Below, piece by piece: positions 17,472 through 26,008 of a stretch of DNA of 64,000 nucleotides. Source of the stretch: Candidatus Electrothrix aestuarii (GTDB taxonomy: Bacteria; Desulfobacterota; Desulfobulbia; Desulfobulbales; Desulfobulbaceae); contig CP159373.1 of NCBI GenBank assembly GCA_032595685.2, positions 2,545,501 to 2,609,500 on the forward strand, given 5' to 3'. The notes beneath the pieces were generated by a model. That model searched no databases and had not been told where the DNA came from. It saw only the letters and a program-made list of their open reading frames with translations. Made by a program: the position numbers and the translations under genes. Every line of letters starts with the position of its first letter. Position 1 is the first letter of the stretch.

Positions 17472-19233
17472 CTCTATCCCACATTCCGCATACCCTTTGT
17501 CAATTTCAGGAATATAGTATTTCATACCTCGCACCCAACAATCTGAGTAGACGCAGGTGGTGCTCATTCAAATTTAAAACTGCTTGTTGCGCACCCCCGA
17601 TAATCAGCACATGAATTCCTGAAAAAAACTGAAATACCCAACGGGCTGTAGGAGCAGAAACGGGCTTTCCCTTCTGATTTGGGAAAGTTTCGTTATTTGT
17701 ATCAAGCTCTTCCCGGATACGATACTCTAAAGCTGCATAAACGAGAAGGCAAAGGGTCATGACCATCATCAGGGCCATGATACGTTTTCGAGATTTCAGG
17801 AAAAGAGTGGAAGCCATGAAAAATGGATCTTTGAGGAAGCGAAAGCCCCGCTCAACCTTTTGCTGATCTTTGTACGCTTCCCGAAGTTCCTCATCGGACA
17901 ACTCTTCGCAATCCAACTGGTTCGTTGCCAGAATAAAACAGCTTTTTCGCTCCAACAACCGAGTTCTCTCATGAAGCAGGGATGCTGGGTTGCCTTCAAT
18001 TCGATAAACATAAAAATCCGGATGTTTCCCCTTGGCAGGTCGTCCTTTCCCCGTATGACGAGGCAAGGCAACAACATGAGCGCCATGAATTGAGAGCATT
18101 TTCAGTTTGTTTTCAAAACGGGAGAAGGCCTTTAACGCATCAGCCTCGCAAGAAAAATCCTGCTTGCATAATTTATCGAACTGCTTGGCCTCAGCTGTGC
18201 TCAACTTCAGACATTTTTTGTTCACGGTCTTGAGATTTCGTTGATATGCTTCAGGAGAATAGACAACTAACCAGCGCTGCCTGACATCGCCATACTCTAT
18301 CCCGAGACTGCGAAAAGCTGCTTGTTCTGGATCCTTCATCAAATCTGGTGCTACTGCATGGATAACTTCCGGGACAGGGCCAAGGTCTCCGGCACTCGGG
18401 AAATCCACAAGATCCTGCTCAATTCCCTGAGTGTCTCCGCTGTATAGAGCGCACTGTCTGCAACCAGATACTTCAGGATGAAATCGTTTTTCAGCTGATC
18501 AATATGCGCTTGAATTGTTTTCCGAAAATCTGTTTTGTCGCTACTGTTGCCACTGAGCGGTTTCATGAGAAGCGGGATACCAGCTTGTCGTTCACAAATC
18601 AGCTGCAAAACAATCTGGTTTAGATCTGGACGATGATCCCGACTGTAGCCTTTTGTAATCCGAACAACACCATCTTCCTCTTCTGATCCGTTGTCCTGAT
18701 AGCTGCCATCGGTATGAAAGCTTGTTGAATCCAAGTGGCCGAAACGGACAAATAATCCGAGACGCTCAACTGTCCTGACCGCAAGATACGCATATAACTC
18801 TTCGGGATTATGCTTGTAAATTGTGTCCAAGGCCCGACCTAACACTGTGTCGTTCAGGTCCTGAGCCTTAATGCCTTCTCCGATGAGTCGATCCACAGGC
18901 TTGTCCTGAAAAAAATGCGGGGTCAGATACAGTGCCCGATTTGCGAACCCCAACCCATTAACAACCATCGCCTTAACTGCCTGACCGACCGAGACCACCC
19001 GTTTCTCTTTATCCTGAGGAATCAAACTGTCAATTAACTCGCCCAGTCCGAGTTCATCATACGTACCGGCTACTAAACCCAAATGATTGAGAATCTTACT
19101 GGAGCATTCCTGCGATAAAAGAGTTGTTTTGCTTTCCATACATCCTGTCTGATTGATGAGAAAAATATAGTTCTGTAGCAGCAGGTTATAAAATATTTTT
19201 CTGAGATGTCAACGTGCGGAATGTGGGCTCTAT
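17472..19233 (-). mobile_element. IS1634-type insertion sequence with 6-bp target duplication
   Basis: The element proper is 17478-19227 (1750 bp). Its ends are the inverted repeat CCCACATTCCGCA (17478-17490, complement at 19215-19227). Both sides are flanked by CTCTAT (17472-17477 and 19228-19233), a perfect 6-bp target duplication consistent with the IS1634 group. It carries one transposase gene broken by a frameshift. Confidence 0.9.
17506..19139 (-). pseudogene. IS1634-family transposase, frameshifted
   Basis: Two overlapping frames together make one transposase of ~540 residues. The first (18351-19139) has the N-terminal DUF4277-like region and catalytic Asp in LGHLDSTSFHTD-type sequence and in YLVADSALY. 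The second (17506-18408) has the remainder with the catalytic Glu in YKDQQKVERGFRFLKDP. The frame changes by -1 near 18390, inside WISRVPETL/GPVPEV, where both frames read sensibly up to or from that point. I see no slippery heptamer, so a mutation is more likely than programmed frameshifting. The copy is probably inactive on its own. Confidence 0.85.
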
Positions 19234-19540
19234 CATGGGCTTTGCCGATTTCGGCATTTTTTGAGAATTAACTAATCCGGGGTGCTGTGGACTGAACGAT
19301 CCGGGTGGACTGTATGCGGGGTGAGGGAGGTTGTAGCATGGGGGGTTGTGGGGATTCTGTATGTTCCAACTCTCACCCTCTGGATTTTTAATTGCCGCAA
19401 CGGGCGGTATGAGTTGAATTCCGAAGTATTTTAAACATAGGTTGGTGGGGTTGGCAAGGGGGGGGGGCTGATTCGGTATTCATCCCAGAAAGAAGCAGAG
19501 CTTACATACCCCCTAGGCGACGTTATTTTTTACATTATGG
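19234..19540. other. Intergenic stretch after the IS1634 element
   Basis: About 300 bp with no gene. It contains two partial repeats (aatccggggtgctgtggactg and gatccgggtggactg near 19272-19310) and a run of ten G at 19459-19468. Nothing else supported. Confidence 0.4.
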
Positions 19541-19804
19541 CTAGTCGTTTTTCGGAAAGAGATCAAAATTTAACAGGTTAAAAGCAGAGGACATTCCGGT
19601 GATTACTATTGCGCATGGATGACCAGGTATTAATGAAGAAAGGCGTCCTTTAGCTGGCTCGTTATCTCCTTCGGAGGGGATTTCAAGTGTCCAGCTATGA
19701 AACGAGAAAGTGCATTCATCGCCTATACATGCCTGAAAATTATTTAATGGGCACTTTAACTTGTCTGTTTTGTTATCAGTTTTTTGATCTTTTGAGTTAT
19801 TCAT
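19541..19804 (-). CDS. Small hypothetical protein (87 aa)
   Basis: An 87-residue frame with AAGGAAATATT before its ATG as a plausible ribosome-binding site. The hydrophilic, Lys/Asp-rich N terminus is followed by KCPLNNFQACIGDECTFSF, with three spaced Cys residues that could bind a metal. No family recognised. It is AT-rich like its right-hand neighbour. Its small size and accessory setting make the call uncertain. Confidence 0.45.
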   Translation of the reverse strand: MNNSKDQKTDNKTDKLKCPLNNFQACIGDECTFSFHSWTLEIPSEGDNEPAKGRLSSLIPGHPCAIVITGMSSAFNLLNFDLFPKND

Positions 19805-20055
19805 AATATTTCCTTTTTTGGGATATAGTTAGCTAACCACAAATACAATGCGTAAAGCAAAACAGGTATTTTTACTGATTAATATCAATACGGCTATTCA
19901 ATTTATCAGAAATATTATAATACACAACGAGGAAACCCAACAATCACAAATAAAAGTACCCTCCCAAGTATCACAGACCGTCTTCAGACCGCGAAGCGAG
20001 CGGGTACAAGTTCGGGGGGGGTGACTTCTACAGATAAAGCAAAAAATACCTGAAA
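19805..20055. other. AT-rich spacer
   Basis: Nothing coding seen. It contains ccgtcttcagaccgcgaagcgagcgg near 19978-20003 and a run of eight G at 20014. Confidence 0.35.
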
Positions 20056-20604
20056 TCAAAAAAATGAATAATCATCAGGTTCAGTGAGCAAGATTAAATT
20101 ATAGAAACCCCGTTGGCCCATTGTCCTAGTGCATTGTATAAAACCTTTTCCCTCTAAATCTTGTATGATATAATCGGAATATCTATTCATTTCAGATGAG
20201 TTTTCATCATAATAAAAATTTTCTTTGGGTATTCGCAGGTAGTAATTACTTCTCCCTTCAACATTTTTCTTAAAATTATTCAACTCATCTATAATTTTCT
20301 TAACAGAATTCTCTATGGATATGTTATTGTATGAAATATAAGTTCTGAATCCATCAAGTGTTAAGTTGATATTTCCATGAGTGCCATCTATGAATGTATA
20401 AAAAGAAATGAGGCTATTTTCCTTTAACTCTTCAAGAAGAAGATTGAAAGCCTCAGAATCCATAGACTCAGAAAATCTCCCCCTAGAGTAAATATGTGTT
20501 TGAGATACTTCATCTAACATTTCAGATGCTGACAAACGAATTTCACATAGAACTGATTTAAACTTTTCATATGAGGATTTAATTGCCTTGATATTATTTG
20601 TTAT
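20056..20604 (-). pseudogene. Hypothetical protein, 5' end probably cut by the IS5-type element
   Basis: An AT-rich frame of ~180 residues (NNIKAIKSSYEKFKSVLCEIRLSASE ... RGFYNLILLTEPDDYSFF) with no family I recognise. Its last third resembles a winged-helix-like 'MNRYSDYIIQDLEGKGFIQCTRTMGQRG' arrangement. The only upstream start (TTG, 20631) lies inside the transposase leader. On the far side of the insertion sequence, ATG AGA TTA TCA at 21545 (minus strand), preceded by AAAGAGAG, could be the original start. The gene therefore seems interrupted after a few codons. Confidence 0.55.
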
Positions 20605-20605
20605 A

Positions 20606-21525
20606 GTTATCCAGAGAAGCAAATACTTCAAGGAGGATGACTATGAGCAAAATACCGACAAATCTGACACCGGCAGAGTTTGAAGAATACGTTGATCCTT
20701 ATCTAAGTAAGGCGAAACGAGGATACACATGCTCTATCCCTTTGTATAAAATTTTTAACTATATACTTTACTTTTTGCACACCGGTTGTCAATGGGAAAT
20801 GATTCCCATCGATAAAGATCCAAATGATCCCGATAAACAGGAGATCAGCTGGCAGGCTATTTACCATCATTTTCGAAAATGGTCTAATGACGGCAGTTTG
20901 AAAAAATTATGGAATGAGAGTGTCGAGAGCATCAGGTCACTTCTTAATCTGTCAGAGCTGAACTTGGACGGAACCCATACTATAGCCAAAAAAGGAGGTA
21001 AATCAGCTAAGTACCAAGGGAGGAAAAAGGCTAAAACAACCAATATCCTGCCCCTTTTGGATAAAAACGGTTATCCAATTGCTTCGACGGAAATCATTGC
21101 GGGCAATCATAATGATGCATTCGAGCTTGAAAAGAATATACGTTATCTTTTCAAAGAGATGAAGCACAGAAAACTGCCGATCTTCGGTTCTTATTTTAAT
21201 GCAGATTCAGCATTTGACACCAAAGGAGCCCGGAAAGTCTGTTTCAATAACGGTGTCATACCGAATATAGCTGAAAATAAACGTGGGCGTAAAAAGCCGA
21301 AAAGAGGACGCAAAAGGCTTTTTAACGAAAAAATATATAAAAACCGATTTGGTACCGAACGAACATGGGCATGGGTTGATAAATTCAAACGCCTGCTCAT
21401 ACGTTTTGAACGGAATGACACATATTTTTTCGGACTTCACTGCATTGCTTTTTCGATGATTAACCTCCGAAGTCTAATCGGAAAAAAAGTTTAAATCAGT
21501 CCATAAGATATTTAGAATAGATAAC
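20606..21525 (+). mobile_element. IS5-type insertion sequence (ends approximate)
   Basis: One transposase gene of the IS5 group fills the element. Candidate ends are GTTATC (20606) and GATAAC (21520-21525), with further weak similarity inward (AAATA/TATTT). I cannot find a certain target duplication, so the ends are approximate. Confidence 0.6.
20643..21494 (+). CDS. IS5-family transposase
   Basis: 283 residues from ATG 20643, six bases after AAGGAGG; an ATG at 20637 is too close to that site. The DDE residues are visible: LNLDGTHTIAKKGG (D), YFNADSAFD (D), and RFGTERTWAWVDKFKRL (E). The N terminus has the usual FLHTGCQWEMIP and IYHHFRKWSNDG of the family. The frame is intact and probably active. 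Confidence 0.93.
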   Translation: MSKIPTNLTPAEFEEYVDPYLSKAKRGYTCSIPLYKIFNYILYFLHTGCQWEMIPIDKDPNDPDKQEISWQAIYHHFRKWSNDGSLKKLWNESVESIRSLLNLSELNLDGTHTIAKKGGKSAKYQGRKKAKTTNILPLLDKNGYPIASTEIIAGNHNDAFELEKNIRYLFKEMKHRKLPIFGSYFNADSAFDTKGARKVCFNNGVIPNIAENKRGRKKPKRGRKRLFNEKIYKNRFGTERTWAWVDKFKRLLIRFERNDTYFFGLHCIAFSMINLRSLIGKKV

Positions 21526-22409
21526 CCTTCCTCTGATAATCTCATTTTTTCTCTCTTTAGAAATTTTTAACCCCTTTTTTGCCCACAATCTGACAGTCTG
21601 CGAATATCATACAATTTTCATTTCAGGTTTACCTGCATTTTTCGATAATTTTTTCACTTTTTTCTATAAAAAGGTCAATTTTTACTGATTCCCTGAAAAC
21701 CATTTTATCCCGCTCCCCCCGCTCATGTTGCTAACCCTGCTAAACCCCTCATTACTACGGGGTTTGCGGGTTTCAAAGCCCCTGCTAATACTGCTCACCT
21801 TTTCGGCTGAACCCTGTTCCGCGCAGCTTGTTTCCCTGTATCAACAGAGAATTCGCAGAAGGTTAGAAAAGAGTGAGCAGGCGCAAAGCCCGCAGCAGGG
21901 CGGACTTTAGCACATGAGCAAGGTGAGCGGCCTTTCCGGCTTCAGGAAATATTATCCTTCATCAAGAATATTCCCGCTTGATTCCGGGTGGACTTCCCAC
22001 CACTCCCGGCTCTTTTTGTCGTTCATGCCGAGAACAGAGTCTTTCTTGGCACCACGGGAGATTTTCGGTTCCAACAGGTGATTATGAGATTTCAGGATTT
22101 CCACAACCTTTCGGGCCGCTCCTGCGGAGGAGCGTGCCGTGCCCCACATGTTGCCTCGTTTTCATTTCCTGTGGGGGGCACGAAAATCCGCCGCTGTTGC
22201 TCTCTAAAAAACGCTTTCGGTATACCTGAGCTTCTCCTCATGTATACAACAAGCTGTTGCCGCTGCGAGAGCAAGGGGAGAAAAGGTGAGCTTCAGATAA
22301 AAGCATGCATGCAGAGCCTATGTTCTCAAACTCTGCATGCATTATGCATTATGTTGGTGGTGGAGTTGGGTAGGAGAGGATCCCCCGCCAGAAGGGCGGG
22401 GGAGATTGA
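21526..22409. other. Decayed accessory stretch without genes
   Basis: About 880 bp without a supportable gene. It holds a degenerate copy of the Abi_2 flanks (22139-22260), a hairpin CCCCCGCC-AGAA-GGGCGGGG at 22383-22402 just before the nifA stop, and poly-G (22417-22424). Short frames such as 21725-21910 have no ribosome-binding site or homology that I recognise. Confidence 0.45.
22139..22260. repeat. Second, gene-less copy of the Abi_2 flanking sequences
   Basis: CCCCACATGTTGCCTCG...CTGTGGGG (22141-22180) matches the 3' flank of the Abi_2 gene (15648-15690). ACGCTTTCGGTATACC..CTTCTCCTCATGTATACAA (22211-22250) matches its 5' flank (16982-17021). Order and orientation are the same, with only ~30 bp between instead of the gene. 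Confidence 0.6.
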
Positions 22410-24053
22410 TCAATACAGGGGGGGGCGCTGGAGATTGAATTTTTTAATTCGGTAGCCTATCTGACGCTGGGTGAGTCCCAACTCGCGAGCTGCCCGTGCC
22501 TGCACCCAACCGTGCCGTTTCAGGGCTGATTCCACCTGTTCACGTTCCAATTCCTGGAGGGAGCGAGGGGCGCCGCCATTTTCTGTGTTTCGCTGTTCAG
22601 GCATCTGGTAAGAGGACAGGGACGGCTCTTCTCGGTGGTGATGATCCTGTATGATCCGTTCACCCGGAGGCTGGAGGAAATACCCCGGAAGATCATGGAC
22701 AGAAAGCATGTTCCCGGTGGAAAGAATAACCAGTCGTTCCATAAGGTTCTGTAGCTCTCGAACATTGCCTGGCCAGTCGTAATCGGTCATCAGGTCGAGA
22801 AACTCTCTGGTCATCCGTACATTTTTGTCATTTCTTTTATTGCTCGCCTTGAGGAAGAAATCCGTCAGCAGAGGGATGTCGTCTTTTCTTTCGCGAAGCG
22901 GCGGCAGAACAATGGGTACGACATTGAGTCGATAGTAAAGGTCATTACGGAAGGTCCCGTTGAGCACAGCCTTTTCCAGGCTGACATTGGTTGCTGCAAT
23001 GATACGCACATCCACGTTGATGGTACGATTAGAACCCAGGCGCTCAAACTGCTGCTCCTGAAGTACCCGAAGCAATTTTGCCTGAAGGGTCAGAGGCATT
23101 TCGCCAATTTCATCAAGAAAAAGCGTGCCGTTGTCTGCTAATTCAAAGCGTCCTTCCCTGGTGCCATCAGCGCCGGTAAACGCGCCCTTATTATGACCGA
23201 ACAGCTCGCTTTCCAGGAGGTTTTCCGGGAGGGCAGCACAATTGATTTTTACAAAGGGATTCTCTCGCCGAGGGCTGGCCTCGTGAATAGCCTGGGCGGC
23301 CAGCTCTTTCCCTGTTCCTGACTCACCGAGGAGCAGGACACTGGCGCGGCTGGGGGCAACCCGTTCAATGCTCCAGAAAACTTCCTGCATGGTTTTGCAC
23401 TGGCCGATAATATAATGCTTTTTATGGCGGGCATGGAGGCGAGCCTTCAGGCTCTGGTTTTCTGAAACAAGTTTCTGCCGATCTTGCCGAATCGCCTGAT
23501 TCAGATTGAGAAACTGGGAAATCAGAGTGGAGAGCACCGTCAGGAAGCGGACATCTTCTTCAAGGGAAATCTCCAGGCCAAAGAGGCGATCAACACTCAG
23601 GACACCCACTGGCTTTTCTTTGAGCAATACCGGTACACCAATAAAAGAGAGCTTGGTTTTGCTGTACATCTGCCGGGAACCTGTACGGTTCAGGAAAAGA
23701 GGCTCACTGTCGATATCTGGGACAATGAATGGTGCTCCGCTTCGGAACACTTTTCCGTAGATTCCCTCGTCAAGATTGTAAATGCCCCGCTGTTCTTCTT
23801 CAATGCTCAGGCCATATGAGGCCCGGATGGTCAGATGTGTTTGCTCTTCATTGAGGAGTGCCAGAGTGGCACGCTCCATGCGTAAGGTATCATGGAGGAC
23901 TTTGAGGATGGCGGAAAGGGCTGTGTCCAGATGGACTGCCGACCCGATCAGTTTAACGATACGATAGAGCGCCTTGATTTCCAGAGCTTCTGTGCCTTCA
24001 GACGCGAAACTATGGTTGGGGAAGAGGTTGGCTTCCTCTTTCTCCTTAAGCAT
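22410..24053 (-). CDS. nifA: Nif-specific sigma-54-dependent activator NifA
   Basis: 547 residues in three parts: a GAF domain (~40-190), an AAA+ sigma-54 interaction domain (~215-450; Walker [15 protein letters not shown] loop, [10 protein letters not shown]), and a Fis-type helix-turn-helix at the C terminus ([24 protein letters not shown]), which is very characteristic of NifA. It activates nif promoters with RNA polymerase sigma-54 by binding TGT-N10-ACA. Such a site lies before nifH at 28306. It is encoded just after nifV (25 bp gap). There is no clear oxygen-sensing Cys linker as in alphaproteobacterial NifA. Confidence 0.93.
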   Translation of the reverse strand: MLKEKEEANLFPNHSFASEGTEALEIKALYRIVKLIGSAVHLDTALSAILKVLHDTLRMERATLALLNEEQTHLTIRASYGLSIEEEQRGIYNLDEGIYGKVFRSGAPFIVPDIDSEPLFLNRTGSRQMYSKTKLSFIGVPVLLKEKPVGVLSVDRLFGLEISLEEDVRFLTVLSTLISQFLNLNQAIRQDRQKLVSENQSLKARLHARHKKHYIIGQCKTMQEVFWSIERVAPSRASVLLLGESGTGKELAAQAIHEASPRRENPFVKINCAALPENLLESELFGHNKGAFTGADGTREGRFELADNGTLFLDEIGEMPLTLQAKLLRVLQEQQFERLGSNRTINVDVRIIAATNVSLEKAVLNGTFRNDLYYRLNVVPIVLPPLRERKDDIPLLTDFFLKASNKRNDKNVRMTREFLDLMTDYDWPGNVRELQNLMERLVILSTGNMLSVHDLPGYFLQPPGERIIQDHHHREEPSLSSYQMPEQRNTENGGAPRSLQELEREQVESALKRHGWVQARAARELGLTQRQIGYRIKKFNLQRPPLY

Positions 24054-24078
24054 GTCTTTTTCCTCTCATTCAGAAAGT

Positions 24079-25194
24079 TTAACAGCACTCTGCGGCAACG
24101 CGGAGCAGCTGCTCTTGATTAAGTACTTCACCGCCGGAACGTATCCGGCTCACGAGTTCTTTGATTTGCATTTCATCAAGCCGGAGCCCTGCCTTATGCA
24201 GTTGCAACTGAACAGCTCTGGCTCCGGTCTTTCCCCCGAAATGAAGCCGTCTTTTTCCGCCGACACGTTCCGGGGCATATGGTTCGTAAATATCAGGGTT
24301 AACAGTCAGTCCATGCTGATGCAGTCCGCTTTCGCAGGTAAAGATGGCTGAACCGACCAAGGGGTGATTATCTGCTATATCCCTTCCTGTTATTTCGGCA
24401 AGGAATTGACAGAGCTCCGGGACGAACTCTGGGTAATACCGTTTTTCTCCCAGAACGAGGGAGAGGTAGCCGATAACTTCTTCGAGGCGGCAGTTGCCCG
24501 TCCGTTCTCCGAGTCCAAGTACCGTGGCATCAAGACAGTCAGCCCCGGCTTCCAGCGCGGCAATGGAGTTGGCTGTAGCCATACCGAAATCGTTATGGCA
24601 ATGCACTGCAAGCGGGATCTGTACAGCATCTTTTACTGTCTGCACCAAGGTTGTCATGCGTGCCGGGGAGCAGATTCCCACGGTGTCTGCCAGACGGATT
24701 CTGGTCGCCCCGTGTCCCTTGGCTGTTTCTGCCGTTGCAATCAGAAAATCTATATCAGCCCGTGAGGCATCTTCCAGGCCCACGGAAACCGCCGGAATAC
24801 CGGCTGCCAAGGCCTGTTTGATTGACGAGGCAAGTGTCTTGCTTATCCAGTCTCGGTCTTTTCCTAATCGTTCCTGGATATGAGGATCTGAAACCGGAAT
24901 GGATAGGGCAAGCAGGTCTGGGGAGCAGGTAGCTGCAAAGGCGATATCTTCAGCTTTGCAGCGGCACCACAGGCTGAGTCGACAGGAGCCAGCTGTTATT
25001 TCTCTGGCTTTTTGGACAAGCCTGGGAAGATTGGAGTGTACAGGGGCTGCAATACCAAGTTCAATTTCTTCAATGCCAACCCTGTATAATTTCTTAATAA
25101 TAGTATATTTGTCCTCATCGGAGAAGAGGACGCTCGGTGTCTGCTCACCCTCCCGGAGGGTGGAGTCGATAATTTTTGGCTGGTTGATGCGCAT
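24079..25194 (-). CDS. nifV: Homocitrate synthase NifV
   Basis: 371 residues from ATG 25194 (MRINQPKIIDSTLREGEQTP); a longer upstream extension has no family match. DSTLREGEQ is the divalent-metal/acyl-CoA signature of the HMGL/isopropylmalate-synthase family, and AVHCHNDFGMA and LGLGERTGNC complete the active site. The protein is short and lacks the LeuA regulatory domain, as expected for NifV. It makes homocitrate, the organic ligand of the FeMo-cofactor. It is co-transcribed with nifA. Confidence 0.93.
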   Translation of the reverse strand: MRINQPKIIDSTLREGEQTPSVLFSDEDKYTIIKKLYRVGIEEIELGIAAPVHSNLPRLVQKAREITAGSCRLSLWCRCKAEDIAFAATCSPDLLALSIPVSDPHIQERLGKDRDWISKTLASSIKQALAAGIPAVSVGLEDASRADIDFLIATAETAKGHGATRIRLADTVGICSPARMTTLVQTVKDAVQIPLAVHCHNDFGMATANSIAALEAGADCLDATVLGLGERTGNCRLEEVIGYLSLVLGEKRYYPEFVPELCQFLAEITGRDIADNHPLVGSAIFTCESGLHQHGLTVNPDIYEPYAPERVGGKRRLHFGGKTGARAVQLQLHKAGLRLDEMQIKELVSRIRSGGEVLNQEQLLRVAAECC

Positions 25195-25808
25195 CTGTTC
25201 GTTATGATTTGGTTCCCCTCTGGCGGGCAACTGAATCTTGGATACAGGGAAAAATATATATACAGATAAAGGTATCCACATCATGTGCCATTTTATCCTT
25301 TTTTCGCGGGGAGGGGAGAATGGATGGAAAACCAGAGTATTGCAGAGCGAGGGGAGTGCTTGTTAAGTGGGCAATTGGGGGGATAAAGTTTACAATATTG
25401 ATCCTTTTGTTAACTTTGAACACATAAATGTGAGAAATGATGCTTTGGTGTAGGGGGTATGGATAGATAAAAGAGGGTGGATTGGGGGTATTTTGGGGAG
25501 GGAACGGAAGGTCGAGTAGATGCGTGGGATTTCCGTTTTGTTCGTTGATGTGTTTTGTGTAAGGTTTTGCGGTGTAACTCCTTTGGGTGCCTCGGTTGCC
25601 CTGCGATTTGAATGCTCAGGCTTTCTCTTAACTCGCTTTGTCGTTACGTGGTCTGAAGATAATCTGTGATCCCGAATTGTTCAATCCGAAATAGGTGTTT
25701 TTTGTTTACGTCATTCCTTCGTTTCTGTAGCTTAATGAAAATGCGCAGAAAGTATTCTCTGGAATTAACCGTTTCTAGTACTTTGTATGCTCCGTGGGAG
25801 AGGATAAT
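25195..25808. other. Intergenic region nifV / TPR genes
   Basis: About 600 bp without a gene. It should hold the promoter of nifVA on the minus strand and of the TPR pair on the plus strand. A TGGCAC on the minus strand near 25287 lacks a matching -12 GC, so I do not call a sigma-54 site. Confidence 0.35.
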
Positions 25809-26006
25809 ATGCTTAATTGGATTATAGAAAATAAAGACTGGCTATTCAGCGGTGTGGCTGTTTCTGGTCCTATTGCGTTGATAGGCTGGTATTTAGCGAG
25901 GAAGACAGATAAGAGAACTGGTCCGGTAATAGATAATTCGGTGCGTCAAAGTCATACGGGTATCGGTGATAATGTCGGTAGGGATAAAATCAGCAACGGC
26001 AGATAG
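25809..26006 (+). CDS. Small membrane protein with GDNVGRDKI tail
   Basis: 65 residues from ATG 25809, preceded by GGGAGAGGATAAT. One transmembrane segment (residues ~12-32) is followed by a basic stretch and a C-terminal HTGIGDNVGRDKI. Nearly the same motif (HTGTGDNIGRDKI) opens the next protein, which starts 3 bp after this stop. I recall similar G[ED]N(V/I)xGRDxI motifs in predicted bacterial conflict and signalling proteins with TPR or NTPase parts. This protein may anchor the TPR partner at the membrane (inference). Confidence 0.65.
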   Translation: MLNWIIENKDWLFSGVAVSGPIALIGWYLARKTDKRTGPVIDNSVRQSHTGIGDNVGRDKISNGR

Positions 26007-26008
26007 AC

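Noticed and set aside
18351-18408. Programmed -1 frameshift in the IS1634 transposase
   Set aside because: No slippery heptamer or obvious stimulatory structure seen in the overlap; mutation is simpler.
21725-21910. Short Leu-rich frame
   Set aside because: No ribosome-binding site or family resemblance; lies in a decayed stretch.
15511-22409. Integrative island using tRNA-Arg as attachment site
   Set aside because: No integrase gene and no second copy of the tRNA 3' end were found, although the content looks accessory.
25266-25300. Sigma-54 promoter for nifVA
   Set aside because: TGGCAC is present on the minus strand, but the -12 GC is missing at the required distance.
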